From contig NC_092797.1 of the NCBI RefSeq assembly GCF_918797505.1, positions 36,283,372 to 36,347,371 of the forward strand: a stretch of DNA of 64,000 bases, read 5' to 3'. Positions 23,322-33,499 of this stretch are shown piece after piece. The stretch comes from Bemisia tabaci (lineage: Eukaryota; Arthropoda; Insecta; Hemiptera; Aleyrodidae). Both the position numbers and the translations under genes were made by a program. Position 1 is the first letter of the stretch. Each line of letters begins with the position of its first letter. The notes under the pieces are model-generated. The model did no database searches. It was not told the DNA's origin and worked only from the letters and a program-made list of their open reading frames with translations.

Positions 23322-23563
23322 CTGCCGTGCTGGGCAAAAACGCCGTATGAACCATCGTCGGTTGCTAAATTTACTCTGATTAAGTGCGGATTTTCAGGAA
23401 AACTCCTGAACATTTTATATTCAGCTTTTCAGAGAATTTTCTTTGTAATTAGATGTAAATTATCTGAAACTTTCAGGAGAAGATATTCAGAACTCTCCTC
23501 AATTATACGCGGAAATTTGGCAACCCTCGAATGTTCATACGGCGTTTTTCCTTTGCACGACAG
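23322..23563 (+). mobile_element. 4-bp-TSD MITE family, copy d
   Basis: Left CTGCCGTGCTGGGCAAAAAC then GCCGTATGAACCAT, right ATGTTCATACGGCGTTTTTC then CTTTGCACGACAG. The flanks are AGCA and AGTA, an imperfect 4-bp duplication consistent with one later mutation. Confidence 0.85.
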
Positions 23564-23968
23564 AGTACCTCCAGAGCGAGGAGTGCCGATTTAGAGCTAG
23601 TGATTGGCACTGCCGCTCGGAGCGCTAGCGATTCTCGCCGAGAATGAACAACCGCCTGTAGTCTTTTCTCGTCGGATTATTTGCACGGATTGCGTTACTG
23701 AGATAGTTTTGAAAGGATGAGTAAATCGCGAAAAGAAATCTCTCTTGAAGTACTATCGTTCTGTATTTTTGCATAACCTTTCATGTTTGAAAACTCGCCA
23801 TTTTTTTAGTAGCTATAACTTTTCTGCTTCAAGGTAATTGTTTACAGGAAAGCATGCAAGATGGAAGACTGAAATGAAAATGGCCTAATCGGTCACCATG
23901 AACAGATAAAACTTTATTTCTTCAACATTTTGCAGAAATGACAGAATTGCTTGATCGCGTTAAAGAGG

Positions 23969-24479
23969 GAATGGAGATGTTGCATGTGTGAGGAATTTGC
24001 GATTTGACAATAGAATCTGATGTAAAAGTTCGCGAGAAACACGATGGTGCCACTGGTTTTCTCTGAAATCAACTCCCAAGCTCAAAAAGAGCTCTCAAGT
24101 TGAGCCCATAATGGAGGGGATATCTCACGCTATCCTCAAAGTTCACCTCTACATCAAGACAAACTCTCCATGCAAAGATAGGGAGCAAATCCATTAGCAG
24201 GCATGCCGTGTTTTCAGTCTTAGAGTACCCAAATAAAGTGGCAGCCCTGTCAATGTATTTGCTCCCTATCTTTGCATGAAGAGTTTGTCTTGATGTAAAG
24301 GTAGACTTTCAGGATGGCGTGGGATATTCCCTCTATTTAGCCTCAACTTGAGAGCTTTTTTTTTTAGCTTGGGAGTTGATTTCAGAGAAAACCAGTGGCG
24401 CCATCGTGTTTCTCACGAACTTATACACGAGAATCAACAGTCAAATCGCAAATTCCTCCAACATGCAACATCTCCATTC
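23969..24479. mobile_element. large foldback element, about 511 bp
   Basis: Two arms of more than 200 bp are inverted copies. Examples are GGAGATGTTGCATGTGTGAG facing TCCAACATGCAACATCTCC, CACGATGGTGCCACTGG facing CCAGTGGCGCCATCGTG, and ATAGGGAGCAAAT facing ATTTGCTCCCTAT. The central loop carries CCAAATAAAGTGGCAGC. A solo derivative lies at 13029-13155. No coding capacity. Confidence 0.9.
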
Positions 24480-24566
24480 TAGATATTTAACCAATGAATA
24501 GGCGTGTTTTCTAGTGTGATGTCTAGTATCCTCTGTTCGAAGCTATTTGTGTCCGTGGACTCCACG

Positions 24567-24689
24567 CAGTGTTCGAAACTCACAGGCGCCAACGCGCCAA
24601 ATGCGCCTAAAAAATCTTCAATGGCACCTAAAAATCGGGCTTGATGCGCCACATGGCTCCTAAAACTCTACGGTGAGTTTCGAACACTG
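24567..24689. mobile_element. 123-bp element flanked by 16-bp direct repeats
   Basis: Perfect 17-bp inverted ends: CAGTGTTCGAAACTCAC and GTGAGTTTCGAACACTG. GTCCGTGGACTCCACG is present immediately left (24551-24566) and right (24690-24705), identical over 16 bp. The interior is rich in GCGCC words. A 16-bp duplication is far longer than the 2-11 bp usual for cut-and-paste elements, so the class is uncertain. Confidence 0.85.
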
Positions 24690-24705
24690 GTCCGTGGACT
24701 CCACG

Positions 24706-25460
24706 ATTCCGCGCGCAGGAATCACGAGGTTCCGCCCTCGGAATGTAAATGTTAGCCCACCGCGCGGCGCGCAAGGAACCCGCTCCGAGGAAAAACGACT
24801 CCCACTCGAAGCGTATATTTCGTGCACGGTTACGTGCCCGCGGTAATCTGCACTACCCTACCCCGTCCCTCCATTGGGCGAGCAAGAACCACTTATCTCC
24901 AACGCAAACCCTACGGAGATCCGCCGTTCTCAATCATCACACTCGGCGGCGCGCACTATGCGCAGAATTCCTTGCCGCCCATTAATTCCAGTCTGCGGTG
25001 GCCCGCGCCCCCCTCGCGGTCCGTCCCCGGCCCCCTCCCTCGCTCGGCCCGCGATAATACATCAAATCACGCGGTAAATTCGATCGGAAACGTTTCGGTT
25101 CCGCCCTTGTTTTCCCACTTTTCCCCGGAAGGAAAACTGCATCGCGGGCTGCCTCCGAGCGCGCTGCCGCCGCGGGGCCCGGATTTCCCCGGGAAACGGG
25201 GTTTCCTCGAGGAGCGGGACGGGGGCACGTGTTTTGCGGCCAAATTTGGCGGCGGTGTGAGCCCAGACGCGATATTCAATGGGTCCCTGCAACCGAGCTG
25301 ATTGAGCACCTTTTACACATTGTGGCCAGATCGGACGAAAAAAGTCTTATTTTTTTTTATCAAGAAATGGTAATTTCCTTTTCCCGCTATTTTGCCACCC
25401 CCTTCCCCCTTCCTCTCCCATCCAGGGAGGCTCCATCTCATCGAATCTTTAGGAGGCTAT
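24706..25460. other. GC/CpG-rich block, no assigned gene
   Basis: The most GC- and CpG-rich stretch of the window (about 24720-25270), with frames of 67-159 codons open on both strands. None of the translations shows a recognisable domain, and opposing frames are equally open, which suggests composition and not coding. A promoter or CpG island is possible. Confidence 0.4.
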
Positions 25461-25664
25461 CGTTGATGACGTCCTCAAAGGTGCCTGTTGATGACGTCGT
25501 CAGAGGTGACTGTTGATGGCGTCGTCAGAGGTGACTGTTGATGACGTCGTCAGAGGTGACTGTTGATGACGTCGTCGGATGTGACCGTTGATGACGTCGT
25601 ATGTGATCATTGATGACGTCGTCGTCGGTGGCCGTTGATGACGTCATGCGAGGCGATCGTTGAT
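25461..25664. repeat. 25-bp minisatellite carrying TGACGTC words
   Basis: About eight units of TGTTGATGACGTCGTCAGAG + GTGAC. The phase is strict at 25462, 25487, 25512, 25537, 25562 and 25587, then shorter diverged units follow. Seven of the eight contain GATGACGTC; the unit at 25512 has GATGGCGTC. A CREB/ATF-type half site is TGACG, and one unit (near 25639) has the full TGACGTCA palindrome. Regulatory function is not shown. Confidence 0.9.
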
Positions 25665-27004
25665 ATCTATTTTAAGTTAAATTCTTCATCAAATATATGG
25701 ATATGCATTTATGGATGTCGAAGCAGATATGAGATGCCACCTCCATGCGAAATTGTTTGGTACATTAATCGGTCTTCTCTATACCGGCGTCAGAAGGCAG
25801 GGAAAGGCGTTTCCGAGGTTTTGTGCCTCAAATGTCAACGCATACTTCTTGTATTCCCAATACAGCATAATCTGTGCCAATTTATGCTCATTCATACAGA
25901 ATTTTTCCGATTTATTTACCGATTTAATTTACATTTACCGCAACATATCCCTATACATTCCGATGCAATCGATCAAAGAGCACGTGTACCTGCGACTTGA
26001 TTGTCGAATCCATATCGAATGACCATGATCGATGAAAAGCATTGCTGAGACAGGGATTTATCTATCAGGAAAATCAGCGAAATTTCTAGAGTACACTCCC
26101 ATAATCCTATAAAAAATGCACCACAACAATTTTTACGCGCCCTTCTTCCTTATGGTTTCCACGAAGCATGGCTGACTGCATCAAAAAAATATTGTTTTAT
26201 CGACGACGTGGCAATGCGATGGAACTGTTTTTAGTCTGAAGGTGTCAACTCAACTTGCAGCGTTTCCGCTTCCGCCCATGTTGCGCTGTACCTCGTTTTC
26301 TCGACGAGTCAAAATTTTATCACCCACTACGCCAATCATCAGCGCGGTTCTGCCAAGGAAAACGGGGTTTTCCGCCGATCCTCCACCGGAAAATCACCGT
26401 TGAAAGGAAGGAGCTAAATTCTTACGGCATCATGAGTCAAACCGCATTCAACAAAACAAAAAGCCGTATCCATAGTCGCTCCTTGAACAGCTCTTTTCCT
26501 GCACTTTGGTGAATGTTGTGATAAAGGTGAGTTATATCGACGCCATTAAAAAAACATTATTTAAAGACAATTTTTCTAAAACTCCGGTATAGTTTCGCAG
26601 TATAATTTTGAAAATAAATCTTTGATAGGGATTCCGGTGAATTTTATGTACAGAAAATACAAAACGTGACTTTGATTAATTTTGAGGTACGTGCGGACCC
26701 GCCGCAAAAATGTTTCTTCGTTAATTGAAATTTTATGCAGGGGAAATTCATTTAATTGTTTACAAGAATTCATTTGCAAAATCATAAAACTGTCAAATTT
26801 TACTCAATATTCAGAAAAATTGCCCTTTATGCTGCTCTTTAAATGGCATCTTGAGGCCTCCCTTCGACACAACACAAGATGAGCCAAATACGGTCTCTAT
26901 TATAGGGAAAGAGCTGTCTAGAGTACGATTATGTATGCAGCTTAAAAAAAGTGACGACATTCAACTTTGGAAAGACGCTTTTGGCCTCGTTTTCTAAAGT
27001 TTTT
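25665..27004. other. unassigned DNA
   Basis: No recognised gene. The plus-strand frame at 25635-26000 (121 codons) has no identifiable motif and starts inside the minisatellite. Confidence 0.35.
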
Positions 27005-27187
27005 CTCCTAAATCCGAGCGACACCTCATTGGCAGTATACAGCGGAGCATTGAGAGTTCACGCTTCGCGCCATGGCGCCTTCAATCCTGAAGACGCAACT
27101 TGGACATCCATCAAGCACGAATGGTTGTATCTCTGCGCCGTCGTCAACGGGCGTCTTTTCCTTAGCTCTATTTCCACGTAGGTTTTG
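27005..27187 (+). repeat. dispersed repeat, second copy (partner at 16816)
   Basis: Shares GAGCATTGAGAGTTCACGC, CGCCATGGCGCCTTCAAT and GTATCTCTGCGCCGTC with 16816-16997 in the same order. The two copies look roughly 75-80 percent similar by eye. Confidence 0.75.
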
Positions 27188-28377
27188 CAAAATGGGCTTT
27201 GGACGGTATTACAAAAGATTTTACAAGATACTTTATTTTCCTGGAATTACTTTTTATGGTTAATTGTCCCTCAAACTCTTCGTCTTGCGGTGGATATTCT
27301 GTACATTTTTCGACACTTGTTCTGGTTAGTTATAAGAGAGTAAACGAGGTAAGTTTTGAAATAGTGCAATCAAGTTACTTTTCTTAGGACTTAAAGAAAA
27401 AATATGATCGACTTCATAGACTGAAACAACTAAAAAGAGGGGAACAAGTGTACATTTGTCAAATGCATTCTCAAACGAGAACATAAAAGTTCAACGATTC
27501 GTTTATAAGATTAACATGAGAAAAGCAGCGTGCTCGTTTGAAAATGAAAAGAGAACGAAAGGAAACAAGTGGAGGAGAACGGAAGGGAGGAAATTGATCA
27601 AAACGCAGCAAAAAAGTATACGCTTCTTGAAGCTAAGCTACGAACAAAAAAAAACTCAACACAGTGATGAATGAGAACTCGGCGAAGTTATTTCTTTCTG
27701 CTCACATGCAGCTAAGAAGGAAACATAACCCTGGACTTCGGGGGGTAAAACATTGATTCATGAACCTTCAACTACTCCTAAAAGTGCAATTTTCAACTCT
27801 CGGTTATTTATTCATCAATCAATCAGTCACCCATAACAATGTTCCGCTCTTTTTTATTTATGAATCACATTCGCACGCGCGCCTGGGGGGGGGGGGGGGG
27901 AGAGAGCGCTCCGGGCTCCGGGCCGGAACGGGGGAGACGGAGGAAGAAAAAATAAATTAAAAAGCGGGCGAGGGCAAAGCATGATAAACAAGGAAAAATC
28001 TCATTTGAGGAGACGAATCGAAAAAATAAATAAAAGATTCACGGCGGCGAGACGGGGCTGACTGCTATTTTTAATATCGAGTAATATTCGCTGTCAAAGT
28101 AGTGAGGAAGAATGGCGGGAATAAGCCCTGGCCGGAGTTGGAACCCACCTAGATTGTCCTGAAATTAATCTTCGACCCGAAACCGACCTCGTGCCGTACG
28201 CAACGGATCTGCATCGCTTCGCTGCATCGTCGTCATCTTCCTTATGAGCCCATGTTTCATTCTCGCCGGGCGGTGTTTCATCCGGCTCTCGTTTTGAATG
28301 ATGAATCCGGATTGATTAAAAGAAAATTATTTCCTAGATTTTCCATCCGACAGTTCTAGTTGATGATATCGCATGTT
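27188..28377. other. unassigned DNA
   Basis: Includes a 16-base G-run at 27885-27900 followed by GAGAGAG. No gene recognised. Confidence 0.35.
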
Positions 28378-28602
28378 CACTGGAAAAAAACATTGGATCT
28401 AGAGTCCAGACTCTTTAAAACATCGACAAGAAAAAATACTCTTGATTCAATCAGATTTAAGCTTAAATCAAGAACCAAGCCTCTTAATTTGAGCGGATTT
28501 CCTTTTGATTTAAGCTTAAATCTGCTTGAATCAAGAGTCCTTTTTCTTGTCAATGTTTTCAAGAGTATGGACTCTAGATCCAATGTGTTTTTTGATTCAG
28601 CG
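28378..28602. mobile_element. palindromic MITE, family 2, copy 2
   Basis: CACTGGAAAAAAACATTGGA through the same GATCTAGAG, CTTGATTCAA and TTTAAGCTTAAAT palindrome as 8196-8426. The right terminus is decayed (TTTGATTCAGCG in place of TTTTTCCAGTG). TT flanks both sides. Confidence 0.88.
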
Positions 28603-28647
28603 TTGGAAAGGAGTTTACTGTTTTCAAATTTCGTCGCTTCTCGGGCG

Positions 28648-28732
28648 AAAGGGCGTATCTCGATTTTCGCATGATCCCTAGAAAGCATGGATTTATATGT
28701 AAAACAGGGCTCACGTAAAAATCGAGAAGCGA
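28648..28732 (-). repeat. short palindromic repeat AGGGCGTATCTCGATTTT
   Basis: A unit of about 90 bp with inverted ends (AGGGCGTATCTCGATTTTCG and CACGTAAAAATCGAGAAGCG) and a core GAAAGCATGGATTTATATGT. It matches 38227-38318 in inverse orientation and, more loosely, 31589-31692. Confidence 0.7.
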
Positions 28733-29226
28733 GGAGCAGTAATTTGTTGTTTTCTAGACGAAAGAACTTGACTACCTGTCAACGTCACAAAATTTCCACT
28801 CATGATTAAAATTTTCCCTGCAGAAACTGTCAATGATCATTACCTGAAAGCTCTACTGATATTTCATCTGATCACTGGCCAAAATCAGGAACATTTTGGA
28901 CGGATATTGACAGTCATACTCTAGTAAAAAAATGAATGGTGAGAATAACTTTGCAACATCAGAATGTTTGAAATGAATTCTCTTATCTAGAAAATGGCCC
29001 TTGCGGTTGTAAAGGAGAGGAAGGGAACTTAAGTCTGCGTCAGCCGATTCTTTTAGATAATCTATTTTCATCAAGTTGGGTCGAAAAATTGACTGTTGCG
29101 TGCTCGAAGGAGAACTCTCCTCAGTATCCGAACGATTAAGTTACAGTTCATTTCCGTGTCAATGGATTAAAAGGCGAAATTGTTTTTATCTAACTATTTC
29201 GTAAGTACCTCGAACTTAGCTTCTTG
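28733..29226. other. unassigned DNA
   Basis: No supported gene or repeat. Confidence 0.35.
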
Positions 29227-29393
29227 AAAGAGCCTTGTTAAAAATGGGTCGAAATTCGCCCCTTTTTAGGCCCTCGATTTTGCAAACGGGACTTGCGCCA
29301 AATTGTTGCATATGATGCCCCAAGTCTCAGGTAAAAATTTCAGCTTGAGTTAAAAAGCGGTTTCGGAGATACAGGGGGGTGAAGTGGGGGAGT

Positions 29394-29880
29394 TGAGCGG
29401 CTGGCGTGCGCTCTTTCCGCGGCTGTTCCTCGCCAAATCTTCGTTTTGATGTCACCCATTACATGTTTTCTTATGCAATTTTTTGCGTACTTTCCATTTC
29501 TGACCTTAAAAATTACTTACAACCACTTTTCAAGGCGCTAGGGGGTGAAAATAGGGGTTGAACGGCTGGCGGCGCGCTCTTCCGCGGCTGTTCCTCGCCT
29601 AATCATCGTTTAGTTGTCACCCATTACATGTTTTTCTATGTAATTTTCCGCGTACTTTTCATTTCTGACCTTAAAAATTACTTACAACCACTTTTGAAGG
29701 CGCTACGGGGTGAAGATGAGGGTTGAACGGCTGGCGGCGCGCTCTTTCCGCGGCTGTTCCTCGCCAAATCCTCGATTTGATGTCATCCATTACATGTTTT
29801 CTTATGTAATTTTCCACGTACTTTCCATTTCTGACCTCAAAAATTACTTAAAACCACTTTTCAAGGGGCTACGGATTTTT
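29394..29880 (+). repeat. 166-bp tandem repeat, left arm (3 units)
   Basis: The phrase GGCTGTTCCTCGCC recurs at 29421, 29586 and 29752 (offsets 165 and 166). Each unit also contains CATTACATGTTTT, CATTTCTGACCT and AAACCACTTTT or a close variant. Confidence 0.9.
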
Positions 29881-30240
29881 TCACAGTTTTTTTTTTTTTT
29901 TTTTTTTTTTTTAGTTCTTTCAATTTATTTCGTATTATTCCTTAAGATCTATTGTTGCCGTATATTTTCAAGTTTTTTCAGTGTACCTCACACGCCTTAC
30001 GAGAAAATATATACGCATGATTTCATCCGAACATAAATATTTACACGCAAAAATGATATGGCAAATATGAGAACAAATCTGAGATATGTCTCGCGTAGTA
30101 TATTAATCTGATAAATAAAAATGCTGTCCTTTAGTTCGTAATTTATTAGTTTGAAACCATCCCTCACCCAAGCACCCCCCCTCACCCCCAAATTGAAAGA
30201 ACCCCCCCCCCCCAAAAAAAAAAAAAACTGTGAAAAAATC

Positions 30241-30723
30241 CGTAGCCCCTTGAAAAGTGGTTTTAAGTAATTTTTGAGGTCAGAAATGGAAAGTACGTGG
30301 AAAATTACATAAGAAAACATGTAATGGATGACATCAAATCGAGGATTTGGCGAGGAACAGCCGCGGAAAGAGCGCGCCGCCAGCCGTTCAACCCTCATCT
30401 TCACCCCGTAGCGCCTTCAAAAGTGGTTGCAAGTAATTTTTAAGGTCAGAAATGAAAAGTACGCGGAAAATTACATAGAAAAACATGTAATGGGTGACAA
30501 CTAAACGATGATTAGGCGAGGAACAGCCGCGGAAGAGCGCGCCGCCAGCCGTTCAACCCCTATTTTCACCCCCTAGCGCCTTGAAAAGTGGTTGTAAGTA
30601 ATTTTTAAGGTCAGAAATGGAAAGTACGCAAAAAATTGCATAAGAAAACATGTAATGGGTGACATCAAAACGAAGATTTGGCGAGGAACAGCCGCGGAAA
30701 GAGCGCACGCCAGCCGCTCAACT
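30241..30723 (-). repeat. 166-bp tandem repeat, right arm (3 units)
   Basis: Mirror image of the left-arm array; GGCGAGGAACAGCCGCGG recurs three times with the same spacing. Matching units across the arms are more alike than neighbouring units within an arm, so the array existed before the inverted duplication or was homogenised between arms. Confidence 0.9.
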
Positions 30724-31199
30724 CCCCCACTTCACCCCCCTGTATCTCCGAAACCGCTTTTTAACTCAAGCTGAAATTTTTACCTGAGACTTGGGGCATC
30801 ATATGCAACAATTTGGCGCAAGTCCCGTTTGCAAAATCGAGGGCCTAAAAAGGGGCGAATTTTGACCCATTTTTAACAAGGCTCTTTTGTATGCTTTCTA
30901 CTCAAAACTGCGTTTTATTAACCCCCAAACTTCAAACCGATATAGAGTTCAAGTTGGTTCGACATTATAAGGCGTTTCCTTTTACCAAGGACACTCCTTG
31001 TACACTGAAAAAAAACTTGTCCTAAATTTAAGGAAACATGTATCCTTAAAAAGTTTCCTATTTCCAACACGGTGTTAGCTTGGAACAAGCCAACAGTTAT
31101 CTCGATCCAAGGTAACACAATTGTGTTGAGTTAAGAAAACCATGCTTTCTTGAACCACGTATACGTTTTCTTGAAACAGACTAACGGATACTTGAAACG

Positions 31200-31475
31200 G
31201 GAAAACTGTTTCCTTAAAATTAGGAAACGAGGGAATCGCTTCTGTGTCCTAAATTTAAGGATCCATGTGGTGTTGATCGAAGAACCCTGTTTCCTTAGAA
31301 TTAGGAAACGGAGAGAAGCAAAGCCGTTTCCTGAATTAAAGAATCCATGGAGTGTCGTTTGAAGAGATCAGTTTCCTTAAAATTAGGAAACGGGCATAGC
31401 ATTTCCTGTTTCCTCAATTTAAGGATCTATTTGATGTTGATCGAAGAAACCCATTTCCTTAAAATTAGGAAACAA
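31200..31475 (+). repeat. 81-bp tandem repeat with GTTTCCTTAAAATTAGGAAAC
   Basis: The palindromic core (21 bases, TTTCCTTAAAATTAGGAAA) stands at 31208, 31289, 31371 and about 31451, so the period is 81-82 bp. Between cores lies a second conserved phrase, ATTTAAGGATCCATGTGG then TGTTGATCGAAGAA. Related but less regular cores occur at 33180-33490 in the right end. Confidence 0.85.
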
Positions 31476-31588
31476 AAAAATTACCAAACGCCTATTGAGG
31501 AGGTGGATGCAACGTGCCGTACACCACCATATGTATTCGGCGAGTTGCTCAAGAGGGGCCTATCAAATATACCGTCGCTCCTTTGGCG

Positions 31589-31692
31589 GAAGGGCGCATC
31601 TACACTTTGAGATGATGAGCCCTTCCGTCCGTATACCACCGCATGCTCTCTGCGGCTTACCTACGTGAAAATTTCGATGCACCCTTACGCCC
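31589..31692 (+). repeat. diverged palindromic repeat (family of 28648 and 38227)
   Basis: AGGGCGCATCTACACTTTGA at left and ACGTGAAAATTTCGATGCAC at right flank CATGCTCTCTGCGGCTTACC, matching the layout of 38227-38318. Confidence 0.55.
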
Positions 31693-32941
31693 ATGAATGA
31701 CATCATGCTCATAAAAAACGTAACGCTAAATTTCCAATTTTTGGACCCCCACTCACTTCTTCCCTCGTAACACTTTTGCGACGTAGGTCCCTATTCTTTC
31801 ACACGTAAAAACAAAACGGCGTAACTCTCTCCTTGACCCTTTCTCTCCCTTAGAGCGTTACATATTATTTGAACGGTCCTTTACAGAAATCCGACCGAAC
31901 CGCTTGGATGGCGTTATTCGTAAGATCCACTCCACTCCAAACAAATTCAGTATATTTAAATTTAATCAATTAATCTCTTGTTCGTAAAGAATTTACGCGT
32001 CGGAAAGGTGGAGGTTTTGATAAAACGGAATTTTTGTGCCTTATCAAAAATATTGTTTTCAGTCCAAAATGTCAGAATGCTTTCTAGAGATGCACGGATC
32101 AGAGCCAAAGTTCCTTTAATATTTTTCGGTGAATTTTCTGATTCGACGAAAATTTCTTTAAATTTTCTATACAAAAGCGTGCGTCCGTTAATGTAGGTAT
32201 AAATAAATAATGCGAAGCTTTTCAACATTTTACTGCAAGTACACTCTTTGAATCTGGTCGTAGCTTCGAACATTTTTAAGTGTCTTCAAATCCCAGAAAG
32301 CTTGACTCGGCCCGATATGTACTCATTAAAGTATCACCTATACATGCCTTTATCACCACATCTTTACCGCTATTCCGGGTACATTTTGAAAACTCCATAA
32401 AGATCATTTATCTTTTATGTGCCAATTTTATAGCCAGCATTAAATAATCTTAGATTATTTTGTCTATACTTTATTGGAATTTTAAATCATATTTACTTTC
32501 AGTATGAGAAGCGGTTCTCACATGAGCTTTCTTGATTTACGCATTAACCTTAATGATATGGGCGGCAGATTGGATAATCGAATGAGTGATAATTTACCTT
32601 TGAGAGGCACGTATGAAAATCTGTCCTTTAACCAGAATTAAATAAAAAAATAATTTACTCCATGATCATACTATCTCCGAATGAAAAAGAAAGGGGAATA
32701 CGTTGGTTAAGTCATGGCGGCGATGGCCCACGGTCTTTAAATAATATCTGAGAACCGGCTGATAAACAGAGAGAAAAGGGAAATATGTGGATATTTAATA
32801 TATTTAAATGATAATTGAGGTAGTATTTGCTATAGATAAACCCAAGTGCTATTGAACGGTAGCAGGTGGGCATCTGTGTAGCCAAAGAGATAGATGCGAA
32901 TAGGTTTAACATAGCAAAATAACTCCTCATCACTCGCGAGG

Positions 32942-33030
32942 GTAGGATGGCCGAGTGGACTACGGTGTCGGAATTTCACTCTTCCCGGGACAATGTCGTA
33001 GGTTACAGGATCAAATCTCAGCCAGGGCGA
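32942..33030 (+). ncRNA. tRNA-Ser/Leu-like SINE head or tRNA pseudogene
   Basis: TGGCCGAGTGG at 32948-32958 is an exact class II tRNA A-box. GGATCAAATCTC at 33008-33019 resembles the B-box (GGTTCGAATCC) with several mismatches. The 60-base spacing fits a long-variable-arm tRNA of the Ser/Leu type. The downstream DNA to about 33115 continues without a tRNA 3' end, which favours a tRNA-derived SINE. I do not see a clean acceptor stem, so a working tRNA is unlikely. Confidence 0.6.
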
Positions 33031-33499
33031 AACGGAGTTCTTCATCAGGATACCAGAGGGAGCGCGAAGCGCGTCAACTACGTGAAGGAAATCATCCCCG
33101 GCAGTACAAACGATAGGGGTATGCGCTTCAACGGTAGTGGACACTAGGCGGGGAGCCGCTTCTCAAGGCAGCGACGCGGCGGAACCGGCCGTTTCCTAAT
33201 TTTAAGGAAATGCTTGCAGGCACTGTTTCCTTTTTTTTTAGGAAACGTTTCCTGAAAACAACACAACACTTACTTACTTTTAGGAAACTCTTCGCGCGGC
33301 GGTGTTTCCTAATTTGAAGGAAACGTTTTCGTGCTTCAATGTAACAGGAGTTTTGGTTCAAGAAATCGCGTTTTCGTCGACCAAGGCAATACCGTTTTCT
33401 TCATTCAAGACTTCGTTTCTTGTCCACTTTTTTCAAGTATCCAATTTTCTTAGGTCAACACGGCGTCGCCTTGAATTTAGGAAACGTTTTTTTCAGTGT

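Larger units (their letters stand above)
29227..30887. repeat. 1.66-kb near-perfect inverted repeat
   Basis: The arms 29227 to about 29929 and about 30191-30887 are reverse complements. Only a handful of differences are visible, for example GGGTCGAAATTCGCC against GGGTCAAAATTCGCC, and the homopolymer next to the loop. The loop is roughly 260 bp of AT-rich DNA. Each arm carries three tandem units of about 166 bp. The left arm ends in a 26-base T-run, the right in A13 next to C12. The paired reading frames that share an identical N-terminal half are a consequence of the palindrome, not two genes. Confidence 0.93.
31002..33499. mobile_element. 2.5-kb region bounded by inverted CACTGAAAAAAA ends
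   Basis: The left end is TA then CACTGAAAAAAAACTTGTCC. The right end reads, reverse-complemented, TA then CACTGAAAAAAACGTTTCCT. Both ends are followed by families of GTTTCCTNNNNTTAGGAAAC palindromes. TA borders both sides. It may be one long foldback/mariner-like element holding other repeats, or two half-elements facing each other by chance. No transposase frame is visible inside. Confidence 0.55.

Noticed and set aside
24749..25309. Overlapping frames in the CpG-rich block as exons
   Set aside because: Frames on both strands are equally open, as GC-rich DNA gives by chance, and no motif or supported splice structure is visible.
25461..25664. CRISPR array
   Set aside because: The units are contiguous with no unique spacers of constant length, and the DNA is eukaryotic in character; it is a minisatellite. 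The same holds for the 20-bp array at 53580.
29710..30404. Two convergent frames sharing the same N-terminal half as paralogous genes
   Set aside because: They are the two arms of one palindrome read from each side; the shared part is the repeat itself.
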